Source of the DNA: Aurelia coerulea
Lineage: Eukaryota; Cnidaria; Scyphozoa; Semaeostomeae; Ulmaridae
Assembly (NCBI GenBank): GCA_039566865.1
Contig: CM076944.1
Location: 14,034,501-14,098,500, forward strand
Reading direction: 5' to 3'
DNA: 64,000 nucleotides
Below the pieces are notes generated by a model that saw only the letters and a list, made by a program, of their open reading frames with translations, did no database searches and was not told the origin of the DNA. Below, piece after piece: positions 45,091 through 57,118 of the stretch (its first letter is position 1; the number at the start of each line of letters is the position of its first letter). The translations under genes were made by a program, and so were the position numbers.

Positions 45091-46609
45091 TGTACGAATT
45101 GAGGAAAGCCACCTTCTGACCTATTTGTTATTGCTATCAAATTACTGTTGCAAATTGCAGCATTAAGCTGCGTTGCAATGACTATGACAAGTCAATTTGC
45201 ATGTTAGTAAAAGGAATAAATGTATGTAGGAATGTCGTTGCAAAATGTCGTTAAACCATAATTTATAATGAAAAAGACAAAATGTGAACATACCGAAGCA
45301 ATGGTCCAAAGAGATAGAAGAACTCTACTTCCACTTCCAGCAAATCAGGATACTCTCTGATTGCCTTTTCATCTATCTGCTTGGTAATTTGGTTGTTATT
45401 ATTTTGTTGCTACCTTGGCCCATATCTGATGCAGATATCGATGCCTGAAGCTGCCATTCAAGCTTTTAACTATAAAGTATAGATGCGTTTAGAGTATTGC
45501 ATTAAATTCACTCTGAGCCAGAAGAGGAGCAAGCATTTAAAAAGCGAGGGTGTCTGGAGCGTAGCCCCAAGAAAATTACACCAAGACCTCACTCTACAAA
45601 CTCTCGGAAACACAGGCTACGCCCTATTAGCTAGATTTTTAGTAGGTACTTGCAAAAATATTCATTAGATCTTTTTATTACATGACAAAAACACTTACTC
45701 TGGCTTTCTCCTCCTGTGGGGCCCATTTTATTGCAATTTGTGCAAACCTCAAAACAATCTTCAGGAAAAGTGGGGATCTGGCTCAGCCTGGCTGCTCTGA
45801 GCACAGACAAAAGCAGGTCTGCTGAGAGATTTGAAGCCTGGGGTAAAACTTTGAATTTGGGGCTCCTGGAAAAAGTATGGTAGATGGATTGGAAATAACT
45901 AAATCTGAAGTTTTACTGGTAGATTAAAAAATTCGTTTCAATAAACCGTTGCAAAACATTCAAAAATTAGCATTCCTTTGTAGCATTCTTTCTATGTCAT
46001 ATCTGTATTGGACACCCTCTGAAGTTGGGGCCTGAGGAAAAGGAAACAATCTTTCGAGAAGATATGCCAGTTTGCTATTTTGTTGCATTTAGACATGTCC
46101 AAACATCGTTAGAAATCAACAGCATGTGGATGGAACCGACATGAACCATATAAAATCGGAATGATGAAGCAACGACATACACTAATGATCTAATGTTTGG
46201 CTGCACGCAAGGCCGCCAAGAGCAAGGGCGGGCCCCGGGGCAACTAGTGGATGCGGGCATGATGCAGGGCACTTGCTTGATATTGGCGCCAAAAGCGTAG
46301 AATCGTTACAAAAGTCCATCTACTTTTCGCTTGTTGTTGTTGTTGCTATCATTCCAGTTGTAGTGGCAAGTTAGCCTCACTACATAAGGACCCTCAACTT
46401 ACGCTCATCTAATTTAAGTGAATTAATGTTGTTGTTGTCGCTCCAGTTGAGGGTAGTTATAGCGTCCATCAGCCTATCAATAGCGATAACCTACGAACAT
46501 ATAATCAGTCTAGTGGCAAGTCACGCAGTGGAGCAGCAAAAAAAAAAGACTTTTGGAATGAGTCTACTAACCATATTTGGATCGAGTTAAATTTTGATTT
46601 TTTTTTGAC
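45091..46609. other. No gene recognised
   Basis: Short GTT-rich tracts occur near 46327-46345 and 46427-46440, and GC-rich hAT-like snippets near 45555-45630 and 46205-46260 (GGGCGGGCCCCGGGGC). No frame shows family features. Confidence 0.35.
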
Positions 46610-47456
46610 CGGCCCCCCCCCTCTTTTTCTTCAAAACTACAAGGGATATAACTATGAAACTTATTCCAATAGACCTTTTAGCTATTCTACAAAAGAGCCT
46701 GGATCGAGCGTTATTTTTATACGCAAGGTTCGATAGAGTGGTGGTAAGAGCTTCTATCACTATTGTGCAAATTCGAAAATTCTACAAAGTGCACTTTGTA
46801 GAATTTTCGAATATGCACAATATTGAAATAAGCTCTAACGCCACTCTATCGAACCTCGTGTATAAAGATAACGCTCGATCCAGGCTCTTTTGTAGAATAG
46901 CTAAAAGGTCTATTGTTCTTTGGACAGTTAGCTTTACAAAAACAACAATAGAAGTTTAATTGGTCACGTGGGTCGTTGTTAGGCAACAAAAACAATGGGA
47001 AAATGGTCAAAATTGAGCTACTGACTTAAAAAAGAAAATTTGGTCCAGATTAAAATGAGATAGCTGGCAGAATTTTAGCCAAAAGTAGCAAGTAAGAGTA
47101 GAGAAATATATTTACACAAGAAAATGTCAATTTAATTTGCAACTCTTGCTAGAGTAATTTTTCAATTGAATTTCAATCTTCAATACCAATCCAATGGTGT
47201 ATATAACTCTGTCATTAGCGCTATCTGCAAGAATTTACCGAGAATTTTAAGATTTTATCTGTGACAAGTCTTCAGATAAGGGCATCTGGAGGTCATGAGG
47301 TAAAACAATGGAATATGAAATTTTTAGAATTTGATGGCTAACTAAATTTTAGGAACAGTCAAGAAGTTGCAGCACCTTATCTACTACAGCGGTGGAGATA
47401 TTTGAGAAAGTTTGGCAAGGGAGGCGAAAAACACCCCCTCCCCAGTCCAAATAGGG
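46610..47456. mobile_element. Family T element (copy d) carrying the 241-bp palindrome
   Basis: C-run, CTCTTTTTCTTCAAAACTAC, then ATTGTTCTTTGGACA align with the right arm of copy b (39857-39925). The right end, CCCAGTCCAAATAGGGCTAA, matches the T-type terminus, with CTAA for TTAA. Contains GGTCACGTG (CACGTG 46965-46970) and GTTGTTAGGCAAC (46975-46987). Interrupted by the palindrome at 46671-46911. Confidence 0.6.
46671..46911. repeat. 241-bp near-perfect palindromic insertion, copy 2
   Basis: Same length and ends as 5011-5251 (AGACCTTTTAG...CTAAAAGGTCT). The related family T sequence at 39899-39925 lacks it, providing a second empty site. Confidence 0.85.
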
Positions 47457-47636
47457 CTAAGGGCTTTGAGAAAATTTCGTTAATTCCAGAACATGAAAAT
47501 TGTGAATCTATTTGTCAGATTTTGAGAATAAAGTGCAACCCAATGTCTAACTCTCACCTGATTGATTTCTAGCTGCAAAATTATATAAGAGCAAGGCCTG
47601 TCGGAAAATATCTCCCATGCGAAAAAATATCTCCCA

Positions 47637-48345
47637 TTGGAAATAGTAAAAAACACGTATGCAAGTATAGTTGAACCACATTTCAGAAACTGCTGCTCGG
47701 TGTGGGGTTGTTGTGGAGAAACCCTGCTCGATAAGCTGCAAAAGCTACAAAACCGTGCCGCACGAATTGTTACTAACAGCTCATATGATGCATCATCTCT
47801 TCCTTTGATTGGAAGGCTAGGGCGGTTAACTATAAAAGAAATGATAGAATTTGAAACTGCAACTATGGTTTACAAGTCTCTCCATGGTTTAGCTCCTGAA
47901 TATATGCAGCTAATGCTTACAAAACTGTCGGAAAACAATTCACGGTTTCTCCGTAATACCGACACGGATCTCAAAATACGTCGCTTTACAACCTCTTACG
48001 GGCAACGTAGTTTCTCATATCGAGGTGTAACTGTGTGGAATAAACTTAACACAGAAATAAAAAAATGCCCCTTCACTGGCCACTTTCAAAAATTTGCTGA
48101 AACAAGCTTTGAAGAATCAAAGGGTGTGAAAGTTCTCGTACAGCATCAAACTTTTTCTTTTCTAACCAGAACATATTGTATATAGAATTTTATTTTTCTT
48201 TGTAATACAGGTTGCTTTGTAATTTATTCATGTAATTAGGTTAGTTAGGTTTTTAAGCAGGGCACATTGAAAATCAGTGAATTTAATTCTACTGAATGTA
48301 TAACCCTGTTGAAATAAATAAAAATGAATGAATGAAATGAAGGAA
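47637..48345 (+). pseudogene. 5'-truncated CR1/L2-like LINE, RT C-terminus and 3' UTR
   Basis: The open frame to 48185 has ASIVEPHFRNCCSVWGCC, KLQNRAARIVTN, YKSLHGLAPEYM and RSFSYRGVTVWNKLN, the thumb and C-terminal region of LINE RT. It is intact over about 180 residues, but the catalytic RT domain is absent. The 3' UTR ends near 48340 with AAATAAATAAAAATGAATGA. It is closely related to the antisense copy at 12114-12984. ATATCTCCCAT is duplicated just upstream (47606 and 47627). Confidence 0.8.
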
Positions 48346-49514
48346 CAAAATTCATATTGGGAGATCGGCTAAAACTCAATGCACCGTAAGAACGAAGCTT
48401 GTCGGAACGAAATTCACATTGGAGGGCCAAAACTCGATGTGAGCGCAGCGAACAAAAATGGGGTCCGGGGGCTTTTCCCCCCCCCCCTTAGATCGCTGCA
48501 AATGCATCATTTTTGGAGAATCTGCCATTTGGAAGCAAAGGATCGCGGCTGATGGGGATCTTTCTGGAAAATGTTGAAATACTTTTGTATTGGATAATAT
48601 GCAAAATGACAGCTCTTCCGACGGGCCTGGAGAACGTGGAAATGAGAAGTAGTAACTTTCTGACAGAGTTTATTTATTCGGAAACATCAGTAATGGCATG
48701 AGAAATATTTCCTGTCGCTTATTCTCAATACGATTTAACGAAACAACTTCGGAATAGAATAACGCACTACTTCCAAAGATAGGAGACAACTACATTTCAA
48801 ATACCAGCGAGGAGAGATTGTAGCTAAACTCCGGTCCGACTCCTGTCCGTTTTTTTACATTCGGCCCAGAAACTTACAACACAACACAAAGTTTATCGCA
48901 AATGAAATGAACTGAGGCCCGTGATATCATTTCAACGTGCAATGGACAAGAAAAAATTTTATTTTGCCTGCGACCCTTGCGAGGCCCAGCTCGACAATAT
49001 CATTACAACATACGATGGAAAAACAATGCTTAACTTTTACGGGCCCATGGCAGGGCCCTGGTCCCGGGGCAGTTGCCCCGGCTAGCCCCCTTCTCTCAGT
49101 GGTCCTGTTTTTACGCTTCTAGGTGTTTCCTTATTCGTATTATCCGCACATGGAGTGTTGAAATAAAGTCCTTTTCTTCTTTTCTAAATTTGAAAATCAT
49201 TTTTAGCAATAAAAATTTCAAATATTTCACAGAGAAGAAATCAGTAGGAGTTTTCCAAATAATTCGAGGAAAGAGCGTTTGGAAATCTAAACAGATATAT
49301 CCATAACGCTGAAAGGATACAGCAGAACGAGATGTGCCTACATGCCTCCAAATTCTATAATACATATTGTCTTTCCGTAGTTCTATATTTCATTGAAGTT
49401 GTTGGCCTCCATTCTCATTCATAAAATCAACTCGTAAAAATTCCCATCAAGATATCTCTGCTGTAGCAAAACAAATTGCTGACGATGTTCCATAATAACA
49501 ACTGTATCTAGAAA
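48346..49514. other. No gene recognised; GC-rich element snippets
   Basis: A hAT-like sub-terminal block (GGGTCCGGGGGC then a C-run) lies near 48461-48489. GGCAGGGCCCTGGTCCCGG lies near 49046. The frames are short and featureless. Confidence 0.35.
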
Positions 49515-49716
49515 TCCTGCTGAGGTGGACATGGGGTAGTTCGAGGTAGTTTAGCAACGCTCGAAAACATTTCATGTGCCTGCTGTCTATACCTTCTTGG
49601 CAGATGATTCAAGGGAGTGCCGAAGAAGGCCTTGTATAGATCACCATAGCGACCATGCAGCATTCCTGACTGCTTCAAGCCAGAAAGCTGACACCTTTGT
49701 TTGTGTTTAATGAAAG
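49515..49716 (-). CDS. Short coding-like fragment of unknown family
   Basis: The minus-strand frame between stops reads LSGLKQSGMLHGRYGDLYK, AFFGTPLNHLPRRYRQQ and HEMFSSVAKLPRTT. Composition and clustered hydrophobic/basic residues look protein-like, and the DNA is richer in G+C than its flanks. I do not recognise the family. It may be an exon or a transposon gene fragment. The frame ends at TAG after CAGGATTTC; an upstream TAG limits it to about 67 residues. Confidence 0.3.
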
Positions 49717-49981
49717 TCAGTGACTAAGACCTATTCTACTACAAAAAAAACAAATCGATAGACAATACAATATAATTAATATTTTTGAAATAGTGGCATC
49801 ACGCCGTAAATTACCATATTTCTAATACCCTTTTATAAAAAGAGCTGTAGCCAGACAATTTTCATTCTCACTATCCATCTAACAGGCATGCAAGCGAGGT
49901 GCCTGCTACTTGCTTCATTTCAAAGACTTGCATGAAGTGAACTACTCTCTGTGCTTGGTGTTTTTATCTTTACGATTACAG

Positions 49982-50041
49982 GCAAACGGTACAAAAGCAG
50001 TAACGACATAGCACAGACGGTACAAAACAAGGCAAAGAATG
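49982..50041 (+). CDS. Candidate 60-bp internal exon
   Basis: A polypyrimidine-like tract and TACGATTACAG precede it, and AATG followed by GTAAGT ends it. Length is 60 bp, phase 1 at both borders, so inclusion or skipping would keep frame. It would encode about 20 residues rich in Lys, Asn and Gln. The frame also stays open downstream to 50148. Partner exons are unknown. Confidence 0.25.
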
Positions 50042-50399
50042 GTAAGTTTGCCTCTTTCTTATTTGATGAAAGGCATCCTAGTAAGAGGAGAATAATGAAA
50101 TTGCAAGAGAGACTGGGCCTATTACCAGTAAACTTTAAACAGGAGTAAAAATCTTGTCTTGACATTTCAATTTGAAATATCTAGTGCTCACTCTAGTGCA
50201 TCGAAAATCTAGAAATTTAGATAAAGATAGCAAATTATTCCTTTCTTCTGAAGGTCCAGTTGTTGAATTAGAGAGCCAAGAGTTCTCATGTACTCAAAAG
50301 TGGGGAGAGATATTCAGCTTTGCCTCAATTTTTAACGCAATATTCGATAAGAGTAGGGTCAGTAATAGATATCGTATTTTCTCCCCGCTGCACTAGCAA

Positions 50400-51417
50400 G
50401 GTGCCTCATTCCGCTGTCATGTCCCTGGGCCTCCTAAGCCTCTCGGCAGGCATGTATACGACAACAAACTAAGATGGCGGCATGGTCAAGCAATAGATTA
50501 AATTCAGTGAAGCTGAAAGGAATGGTGTGGCTGTGATGTTTAGCACCAAATGCTAGGATCCTAATTGCTAGCATTATTACAAATTATTGTTTGTAATAGC
50601 TAATTGCTTATCAAGTTCATGACACCTCTTACCACGATGATTATGTGGTTAAGTTGCAGTTCAAGCATCCACGCTCCGAACCAGCCTTCCTTCAAATTTA
50701 TATGAAATTTTAGCAGAAGTGTTAGATAGGCTCAAATCTCAAGACTTTTCATGCAAATTTCTCTTTGATTATAGAGGAGTATCTTACTTTATGAGGCCCC
50801 CTACACCTTGAAACACTGGGGCAAATTGTGCCCCCCTCACCCTGCCCTCTCCTCTCGCGGGCCTGTAATAAATTCTGAAATTCAGTTATGTGAATAACAT
50901 GAAGGCAAATGAATCTTTTACAGTTCATTGATATCAGTTTGTCAATTTTTTAGTTAGAGCTCTCTCGTGTGTTTGCTTCTTTGATTATCTCAAGAACCCT
51001 CGTCACATCCGGCAAGATGATGCGGCTTTCTCTTCCACCATTCGCGATCTTCATAGTTTATCTCATTCCACTTTTACTTCACAAAGTCCATGATATGTGA
51101 TTTACACCAAGTATTGGAATTTTTGGAACAGACATCTCAAATTTGTATCTGTTTTCGATGTGTCACTAAATTTGATGACTTTGTTAGAACATGAGATAGT
51201 TCATTTAACGAGTGAACCACTCGCAATGTTTTAAACTCTTTACCCCGAGTATCGCACCACATGTAATTGTTGTCATCTTATTGAATAGTCTAATCTTCAG
51301 TTAACTTTAGGAATTTTTGACTGAAATTGGTCAATCTCTTTCGAAAAGTTGATGGTCTTTTCTTTTCGCAAGAAGTCCTCTTGGAAAAAATCTATAACAG
51401 TGGCTTGAAATTGCAAT
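50400..51417. other. No recognisable feature
   Basis: No supported frame or repeat, apart from a short hAT-like CGGGCCTG near 50859. Confidence 0.35.
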
Positions 51418-51755
51418 CCAATTCCATTACAGTTTCTGCCTTACACTTACAGCAATAACCTGCACATGACTTGGCATGTATGTTTTCCCCTCGGGAGGAT
51501 GAAAAGGCATTTGCATAGAAAACTGTTTCCATTCTCCCAATATGCTGACATGCACTAATTCATTTGATTGTCAATTTTTTTAGGGAGCGTAGCCCGATCA
51601 AATTTTCGTTCAGCATTCTCACTCATTTTTGCATGTGTTTGAAAGAGGTTTCTCCAAAAAATCCCATTGGAAAGGAATGACTGGTTTAAGCCGGGTGAAT
51701 TTCTAAATCTAATAAAGGATTTCGGCTATGACACAAAACTTCTAGACTATTGACT
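51418..51755. mobile_element. Right-part fragment of family M1
   Basis: TTTCTGCCTTACACTTACAG, GGGAGGATGAAAAGGC, GAAAGAGGTTTCTCCA and AAGCCGGGTGAATTTCTAAA align in order with 57490-57790 of the M1 copy. The ends are lost. Confidence 0.6.
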
Positions 51756-52229
51756 AGAATATTGACTAAGACTAGTATTTTCGAAATGCCGTGCGCTTTA
51801 TGATTCATCTCGTATAATTATGAGACTCACTCCTGTCGACAGGTAAAATTTTCTCGTAATCATTCAAGGAGAGGACAGCATATAACTCGTTATGTATTGG
51901 TGATTTGATCTACGAATAAAGCTTTAGGCAAGGTTACAGATCTGCAACTAGCAAAAAGCCCATAAAATGATAAATTTCATGCCGTACATATCAAAAGCAT
52001 GTTTATGTAGCATAACGTTAGGGGGATGAATAAGGTTAAAAACTTGGAATAGAACGATTCCTTCATCTTGCATAAGAATTTCTCTAGTTTTTTACTTCGA
52101 TCTCAAAAAGAAAACTCATTTGAACAAACTACAGTCTGTATTTGAAAGCAGAGATTTTCACAATGTGAAGCTACAATCCAGGACAAAACTCGTTGAGACA
52201 ATTTAGTTTTGTGTTGAAAGATGCCTTTC

Positions 52230-52420
52230 CTGCATGCAAACTATTACCTTCCAAGTTCCAGTTGCTTCTATTGCTGGTGGCCGTCCCCTCCCCCCCTATT
52301 ACAGTGTTGGTTATTTGAAAAAGGAAACATACTTGTGAACTCATCTAAGACATTTCCATCTGCTTCCAACATTGCAATGGGGGGGGGGGGGGATCTCAAC
52401 TCGAGATTTGTGCCAAGCAA
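52230..52420. repeat. Weaker relative of the 1941-2167 palindrome
   Basis: CCCTCCCCCCCTATTACAGTG and CAACATTGCAATGGGG(n) occur in the same order, with a diverged loop (GGAAACATACTTGTG). Confidence 0.5.
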
Positions 52421-52608
52421 ATTATCATTACTACCATAAAATTGGGTTAATTTTTCAGGGAAAGGAAGCACAAGACAGTATTTCAAAATTCTTCCAAAGT
52501 TCTCTAGCTTTCTATGCTAACTGGAAAACAATCTCCTGGTACAAAGCTACAATCCTTTCCAAAGCAACTCGAACAAAAACATAATTATGTTGGTTTTTCT
52601 TCTGATTA

Positions 52609-53500
52609 CCCTATTCAGGGCGGGGGGGGGCGTTTTTCGCCCCGATGTAGAAACTTGTCTGTAGCCCTCAGATCACTTTAATTGAGACACTGAAATTCAT
52701 TGAATTTCCTAAAATTTAATAAGCTTTCCAATGAAAAATATTTTAATTTTAAAATTTTGTCACGTGACCACAATAATGCCTTATTTGGAGAGAGGTATTG
52801 AATAAAGTTGATTAAACCCCGCTTGTACCCTCGTTTCTACATGTATATCAATGTAATATATATCATTGGACTCAGCATCAAAAGTTCTTTCATTTGACAT
52901 ATAACTTATTTATATTTGCTAACATCAGCAGATTTTAATGTTTATGACGTCATTGTAATCAGTGACGTCATATAACAAAGGAATAAAGGGAAAATAAAAA
53001 AAATTGTATCAAATTTAGAATTTACATGGAATGATAAGCAGTAGGGCAAAGGATGAACATAATATCTTTCAAGTCGAACATTTTATATTGGAATAAAGTT
53101 TAACTTTCGCTGCAAAAGCAATAAAGACTCCAAAATTCATAACTTTCACTCCCTAAAATTAAACAAAAAAACATAAAATTTGCAATACGTAGGGGGTAGA
53201 TGATCATATTGTGTCTAAAACTAAGCATCATATCGTATACTAAATGATTTAGCTTGAAAAACTAACTTGTTTGACAAAAACACCTATTTTTCTGTGTATG
53301 CCTTACATTCGATCGTTGCCTAGCAATCGGTCACGTGATTATTGATAAAAAATACCTCCATTATACTCACAAAAGGTCATTGTACACTTGCTGAAAGTTT
53401 CAATGTATTATCACCTTCCAATTCGGAATTAAATAGGGAGGGAGAAAAAGGCCCCCCCCCCGCCCAAAAATATCATCATTTTAGCCTGCCCTGAATAGGG
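52609..53500. mobile_element. Family T element (copy i)
   Basis: Inverted termini CCCTATTCAGGGCGGGG and GCCCTGAATAGGG. TTAA at 54487-54490 is its right target copy, displaced by the foldback inserted at 53501; the left flank is TTAC/TTA. Internal sites are CACGTGAC (52761-52768), TGACGTCA (52945-52952 and 52963-52970), GTTGCCTAGCAATC (53315-53328) and CACGTGA (53332-53338). G-run/C-run hairpins lie near both ends. Confidence 0.75.
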
Positions 53501-54477
53501 AGCATAGGAATCATTCGTCGTACATAGCCGATTGCTCGTGGCCCATGGTCGAAACCGCCAAAGCCTCATTTTCACGGACCAATCAGACGGCTAAACAGCG
53601 AGGGAGACAAAAGAAACCCGTGGAGATTTTCTTAAATTTTACCTACCTTCATAAAACGCAAGCAGGACAAAAAACTGCTTGAGATTTCCCGAATTTTTTG
53701 AAAGCAATCTACTCTCCAGATGTTTGGGAGTAAAAGTTTGGATGCCGGTTAAAATATCTCCAGGATTGGTGGAGTTATGGCCACAAACAAACCGATAAGG
53801 CACTGAGCCTTGAACAATAGAAATTCTGGCCGGAAGACAATAGTAATAACAATAGTGATTGTTGTAAGAACGACCAGAAAACGCCACAATCTGCGTTTTC
53901 AATTGTTCTTGCTATTGTCTTTCGCTAAATTCTCTTTTATTGAAGGTTCAATGCCCCTACGGTTTCTATGAGAAAAGAAATAGTCTACAAAGGCTTGTTC
54001 GCGCATTTCAAGTCATGTGGCAATACTCTAGGGAAGTTTCTGTATTGTACTACTTTTTATATTCATGGCAAAAGTTTGCTCGTTGCGAAATAACTTATAA
54101 AATTCAAAAGAGGTTTTATCAAGAGGCTTTATCACCTGACTTGAAGTGGCGTAAACAGGTCTCGACAAGCCTTCGCCGATTTTGTCTATCGGAGAGGCAA
54201 TAACTCTGCCAATTCTGGACATATTTTAGCCGGCATCCAAACTTGTACTCCCAAACATCTGGAGAGTAGATTGCTTTAAAAAAATTCGGGAAATCTCAAG
54301 CAGTTTTTTGTCCTGCTTGCGTTTTATGAAGGTAGGTAAAATTTAGGAAAATCTTCACGGGTTTCTTTTGTCTCCCTCGCTTTTTAGCCGTCTGATTGGT
54401 CTGTGAAAATGAGGCTTCGGCGGTTTCGACCATGGGCCACGAGCAATCGGCTATGTACAACGAATGATTCCTATGCT
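53501..54477. mobile_element. Foldback element with 9-bp target duplication inside copy i
   Basis: Termini are AGCATAGGAATCATTCG and its mirror. TGAATAGGG occurs at 53492-53500 and 54478-54486. The arms are about 245 bp and nearly identical (GATTGCTCGTGGCCCATGG near 53531 and mirrored near 54430). Long TIRs and a 9-bp duplication fit a Mutator-like element (inference). The spacer, about 53745-54240, carries the open frame at 53940-54203. Confidence 0.8.
53940..54203 (+). CDS. Unknown 80-odd residue frame inside the foldback
   Basis: Aromatic- and Arg-rich protein-like sequence (CPYGFYEKRNSLQRLVRAF, VLYYFLYSWQKFARC, LSERQ end). It starts at a non-ATG codon and is preceded by TTCTCTTTTATTGAAG, which resembles a splice acceptor. 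It may be a captured host-gene fragment, since long-TIR elements of Mutator type capture exons, or chance. No family recognised. Confidence 0.25.
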   Translation: MKVQCPYGFYEKRNSLQRLVRAFQVMWQYSREVSVLYYFLYSWQKFARCEITYKIQKRFYQEALSPDLKWRKQVSTSLRRFCLSERQ

Positions 54478-54817
54478 TGAATAGGGTTAACAATCCATAA
54501 TACACAGCAGGAAACTTTTATTTCTTTCTCTTGCCCAAGGAGCCTGCTAAAACCTAAATTGATTCAAATGATAAAACGTCTGCTTTTGATGAGTTGAAAT
54601 TCGGTGCATAGCTCTTAGAGAGCACGCGAAATACCGTAGATTGCTGCGATCTACTCAGTAGATAAGCTTCTTCGATGACCATCAGACAAATTTTGGATGC
54701 ATCGAAAGGATGTTTCCATCAGTGTTGCTACAGCTAGTTTTACTGGATCACTTATTTACTTATTTTCTAATCATATTCCCAGACGATATATCATCAGTCT
54801 AAAATACGACAATTATA

Positions 54818-56022
54818 CCCGGTGTCCCAAAAAACTGTAGACAAGTTTGAAAATTTCTAATCCCAAGAGTTTAGGTTAAATGACCCAGATACTATTTTTA
54901 TGTTAACCCTCAATGACTGAATTATATTTTAGTACTTTTCTCATAAATTTCGGTAACTGGGTTGTAGAGCAATAAATCAGCAAGTGTTAAATTCCTGTTT
55001 GGCCCAAGCAAACCAGAGCTCTCAGTAGAGAATAACTAGCGATTCTAGGGATGACAGAAGCATGTTTGATATGTTTCGGGGTTCTTATTGTTAGAAACCG
55101 AAAGAAGACATTCTCAAAAGACAATCATAATACGTTATCATTTATCAAGGGATTTATTTTGCTTTATTCTACATAAAAATTGTAATCTTAAGAATAACGG
55201 TTCATTGAGTAAAGGTCCCCCATTTGACCAATAACGCACAGTGATACAATTCTCAAAGAACGTCTTTGATTTAGTTGTGTTAATTTATTCCATTCAAATC
55301 AGCAGCAAATTTTTTCTTGAAGATATCAAGGGTTGCTATGCTTTAGGGTTTCTTGCCCACGCAGTGGTCTTTTAATAGAGGCTCTGGTTTGGGCCTAAGG
55401 TAAATTTTGTGTTTGCTGATTTATAGCTCCACAACCAAGTTTTCCATAGTGGTCAGAAAAAGTGGTCAGTAGGGTAAATTTTGTGTTTGCTGATATATAG
55501 CTTCACAACCAAGTTTTCCATAGTGGTCAGAAAAAGTGGTCAGTAGGGTAAATTTTGTGTTTGCTGATATATAGCTCCACAACCAAGTTTTCCAAAGTGG
55601 TCAGAAAAAGTGGTCAGTAGGGTAAATTTTGTGTTTGCTGATATATAGCTTCACAACCAAGTTTTCCATAGTGGTCAGAAAAAGTGGTCAGTAGGGTAAA
55701 TTTTGTGTTTGCTGATATATAGCTTCACAACCAAGTTTTCCATAGTGGTCAGAAAAAGTGGTCAGTAGGGTAAATTTTGTGTTTGCTGATTTATAGCTCC
55801 ACAACCAAGTTTTCCATAGTGGTCAGAAAAAGTGGTCAGTAGGGTAAATTTTGTGTTTGCTGATATATAGCTTCACAACCAAGTTTTCCATAGTGGTCAG
55901 AAAAATTTCAAAATTTTATTTACTCAATAAAGATTAACAAAAAGATATTCTTTGAGTAGTTAGGTTTAAACAGTCGACATCAAAATTTTTCACACTTGCA
56001 TACAGTTTCTTGGAACACCTGG
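54818..56022. mobile_element. TA-type foldback element, family M3
   Basis: TA at 54816-54817 and 56023-56024. Ends are CCCGGTGTCCCAAAAAACTG and CAGTTTCTTGGAACACCTGG. Inverted internal blocks include GGTTGTAGAGCAATAAATCA near 54961, mirrored by TGATTTATAGCTCCACAACC near 55419. The right arm contains the 74-bp tandem array. Ends of the form CCxGGTGTxCCAAAA are typical of mariner-like elements (established knowledge). No transposase. Confidence 0.8.
55401..55918. repeat. 74-bp tandem repeat, seven copies
   Basis: Successive TAAATTTTGTGTTTGCTGAT starts fall at 55401, 55475, 55549, 55623, 55697, 55771 and 55845, exactly 74 bp apart. Units differ at only a few positions (TTTATAG/ATATAG, CTCC/CTTC). 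Units 1-2 and 6-7 share the same variant pairs, suggesting duplication of multi-unit blocks. Confidence 0.95.
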
Positions 56023-56339
56023 TACAATTACGAAAGTCACAGATTACAGTTAAAGAATTAACTAAGATTGGGATTGTCATCTTGCCGGAAGTCAAGTTTT
56101 AATTGAGGTTTACTGAGCTCTTTGAGTGCTTTCTAGTTTATTTCTTAATTGACAAAATGAAGGAATTTCCCTTATTCCAATATGTATTTCATATATACGT
56201 CCAAAGGATGTACTATGTGTTATCCCAGCTTTTAAGCCCATAAGATGGACTACTTCATCAGGGGTACATAAAGGCTCTGTTTTGACCCCATTCAATCCAA
56301 TTTTTACATAAAAGATCAATTCCAACTTTGAAATGCGCA

Positions 56340-56790
56340 ACGTTAAGTGACTATGCTGATAGTAACACTCTAGCTTATTTGTCCACGACTCTGTCAAATT
56401 TGATTGAGGTGCTGGAAGAAGAAGCTGGAGTTGCTTTGTCTTGGCAAAAAAAAATCAAATGATAGCTATTCCAGAAAAATTCCACGCACTCCTTATTAGA
56501 AAAGATCAAACTAATACAAGTGGAGAAAATCTCGACATCCAAGGAAAACTGATCAAATCTGAAAAAACGGTTTATAAGTTGCTAGGTGTTCAACTAGATT
56601 ATAAACTGAACTTTGAACAGCATATTTCTGGACTTTACAGAAAAGCTGCATCACAAACAATTTATCAGCTTTCATGAAAAGAAGCTTCTTGTCCAAACTT
56701 TTGTTTATTCAAATTTTGATTATTGCCCTCAAGCATGGTACTTCTCATCAGCTAAATTTTTGGAAAAAATTTAAAAGATTCAAGACCTTA
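56340..56790 (+). pseudogene. LINE reverse transcriptase fragment
   Basis: Plus-strand frames give a degenerate YADSNTLAYLS box (YADD with Asp to Ser), then PEKFHALLIRKDQ, KLLGVQLDYKLNFEQHIS and RKAAS, the motif C to thumb stretch of CR1/Jockey-like RT. A stop near 56675 and frameshifts at both ends make it dead. The minus-strand frame at 56110-56397 is a shadow. Confidence 0.65.
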
Positions 56791-57116
56791 GAAATGTCAA
56801 TATGTGTTTACAATTTTTTCTTTATTTAGTTAGATATCAAAATACTGTCTACAAATTTATCTGTATATCATATATTCATCGATTTAGATTAGTTTACTCA
56901 ATTCAATTCAGCTTCATTTTAAAAGTTCCATTACATACAAAAATGCTTTAAACTAACAAAATTTACTAATATTACAATGACAAGTTACAGAGAATGAAAC
57001 AAGTACAATAAGATTACATAAACATTATGAATTTGTATCGAGAAGAATTTTCTTAAAGGAGGAGCTCACTCAGTAGATAACTAATCGAGGAGGGAGCACC
57101 CCATTTGTTAAAAACC
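56791..57116. other. No gene; AT-rich LINE flank
   Basis: Likely LINE 3' remnant and AT-rich spacer without recognisable features. Confidence 0.35.
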
Positions 57117-57118
57117 TA

